A stretch of 64,000 bases of DNA from Saccharibacillus sacchari DSM 19268 (GTDB lineage: Bacteria; Bacillota; Bacilli; Paenibacillales; Paenibacillaceae): positions 4,326,524-4,390,523 of the forward strand of contig NZ_KK073875.1 in assembly GCF_000585395.1 (NCBI RefSeq), in the 5' to 3' direction. Both the position numbers and the translations under genes were made by a program. The notes beneath the pieces were generated by a model that did no database searches, was not told the origin of the DNA, and saw only the letters and a list, made by a program, of their open reading frames with translations. Every line of letters begins with the position of its first letter. Position 1 is the first letter of the stretch. This document shows, one piece after another, positions 63,314-64,000 of this stretch.

Positions 63314-64000
63314 TCAAGCCTCTGGCTCTTCCCAGCCGCGAGTCCGCTCAACCGCATTCTGCCAACGGCGATAGCGCTTTTCTCGCTGCTCGGCATCCAT
63401 TTCGGCTCGGAAGTGTGCCGCGGGCGGATTGAAGGAACGAAATTGATCCAGTTCCCAGAGTCCGCATTGCAAGCCCGCCAACATGGCTGCACCGAGCGCC
63501 GTCGTCTCCGTTTGCTCGGTACGCACAACTTCCAATCCCAGAATATCCGCCTGAAATTGCATCAGAATGTTATTGCGTACAGCTCCCCCGTCTACGCGCA
63601 GTTCGCGCAGCGGAATGCCGGAGTCCTTTTCCATCGCATTCATGACATCCCGCGTTTGCAACGCGAGAGACTCCAATGTAGCACGGGCGATATGCCCAGG
63701 CTGCGTTCCGCGCGTTAAGCCGAATATCGCCCCCCGCGCATACATATCCCAGTAAGGCGCGCCAAGCCCCGTAAAAGCCGGCACGATCACTACGCCACCA
63801 GAATCCTCGACGCTAGCCGCCAACTGTTCCGATTCGAGAGGATCTTCGATCAAATTCAGACCGTCTTTTAACCATTCGACTGCGGCTCCTGCGACGAATA
63901 CGCTGCCTTCCAAGGCATAATGCAATTCGTCGCGCCAGCCCCAGGCAATAGTAGACAACAGGCCGTGCGTGGAGCTTACGCGCTCACTGCCTGTGTTCAA
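63314..64000 (-). CDS. glpK: Glycerol kinase, C-terminal part (cut by window edge)
   Basis: The last 228 residues of a FGGY kinase that phosphorylates glycerol. [40 protein letters not shown] and [11 protein letters not shown] all fit GlpK. The first half lies beyond position 64000. Convergent with serA. Confidence 0.95.
   Translation of the reverse strand: MNTGSERVSSTHGLLSTIAWGWRDELHYALEGSVFVAGAAVEWLKDGLNLIEDPLESEQLAASVEDSGGVVIVPAFTGLGAPYWDMYARGAIFGLTRGTQPGHIARATLESLALQTRDVMNAMEKDSGIPLRELRVDGGAVRNNILMQFQADILGLEVVRTEQTETTALGAAMLAGLQCGLWELDQFRSFNPPAAHFRAEMDAEQREKRYRRWQNAVERTRGWEEPEA

Noticed and set aside
1..64000. tRNA, rRNA, CRISPR, prophage or insertion sequence
   Set aside because: I looked for cloverleaf, rRNA and spaced-repeat patterns and for transposase or integrase motifs and found none.

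Overview
The window is 64 kb of a Bacillota chromosome, most likely from the Paenibacillaceae. Bacillithiol synthesis, futalosine-type menaquinone genes, TRAP, Rex and the gene order all fit that family. A Saccharibacillus-like genus is my best guess, but it rests on memory of the family and is not proven by the sequence. Nearly everything is on the minus strand. The exceptions are a tautomerase/CMD fusion, a polysaccharide deacetylase and serA. I found no rRNA, tRNA, CRISPR array, phage or insertion sequence.

Read from high to low coordinates, the backbone follows the Bacillus subtilis order from ypbD to dnaD. It runs: CAAX protease, YpbG-type phosphoesterase, mecA, prsW, PilZ protein, cmk-rpsA, der, plsY-gpsA, hup, mtrB (TRAP), hepS-menG, mqnP-ubiX-mqnA, hepT, ndk-cheR, aroC-aroB-aroH, trpDCFBA, hisC, tyrA, an accessory block, the IDEAL protein, ypjA, mazG-dapB-mgsA-bshB1-bshA-cca-birA, panBCD, dinG, rex-mtaD, ypmB, a second accessory block (ftsH-like pair, tautomerase/CMD, LysR, hbd-ackA), asnS and dnaD. 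Several genes usual in this order are absent from their slots: ypeB-sleB, spoIVA, folE, trpE, aroE, qcrABC and aspB.

The genes form working groups. Chorismate is made by AroB/AroC and sent to Trp (trpDCFBA), Phe/Tyr (aroH, tyrA, hisC) and menaquinone (mqnA, ubiX, mqnP, menG, hepS/hepT). Other groups are bacillithiol (bshA, bshB1), pantothenate (panBCD), lysine/cell wall (dapB), phospholipid (gpsA, plsY), redox control (rex, ackA) and serine (serA).

Non-coding signals are the richest part. The trp operon leader has a run of NAG triplets, a terminator and a matching antiterminator sequence, and TRAP is encoded 10 kb away. serA has a T-box with a serine-type acceptor match. A consensus promoter reads into an 85-nt terminator-ended transcript that looks like a small RNA (31049-31133). 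Three copies of a roughly 165-180 bp near-palindromic repeat sit at operon ends (33-197, 31243-31423, 43264-43440), and another long palindrome lies at 29550-29725.

The accessory blocks (4.3-8.5 kb and 24.4-31 kb) hold hypothetical proteins, an ECF sigma/membrane partner pair, ankyrin and immunity-like proteins, and two phosphoesterases.
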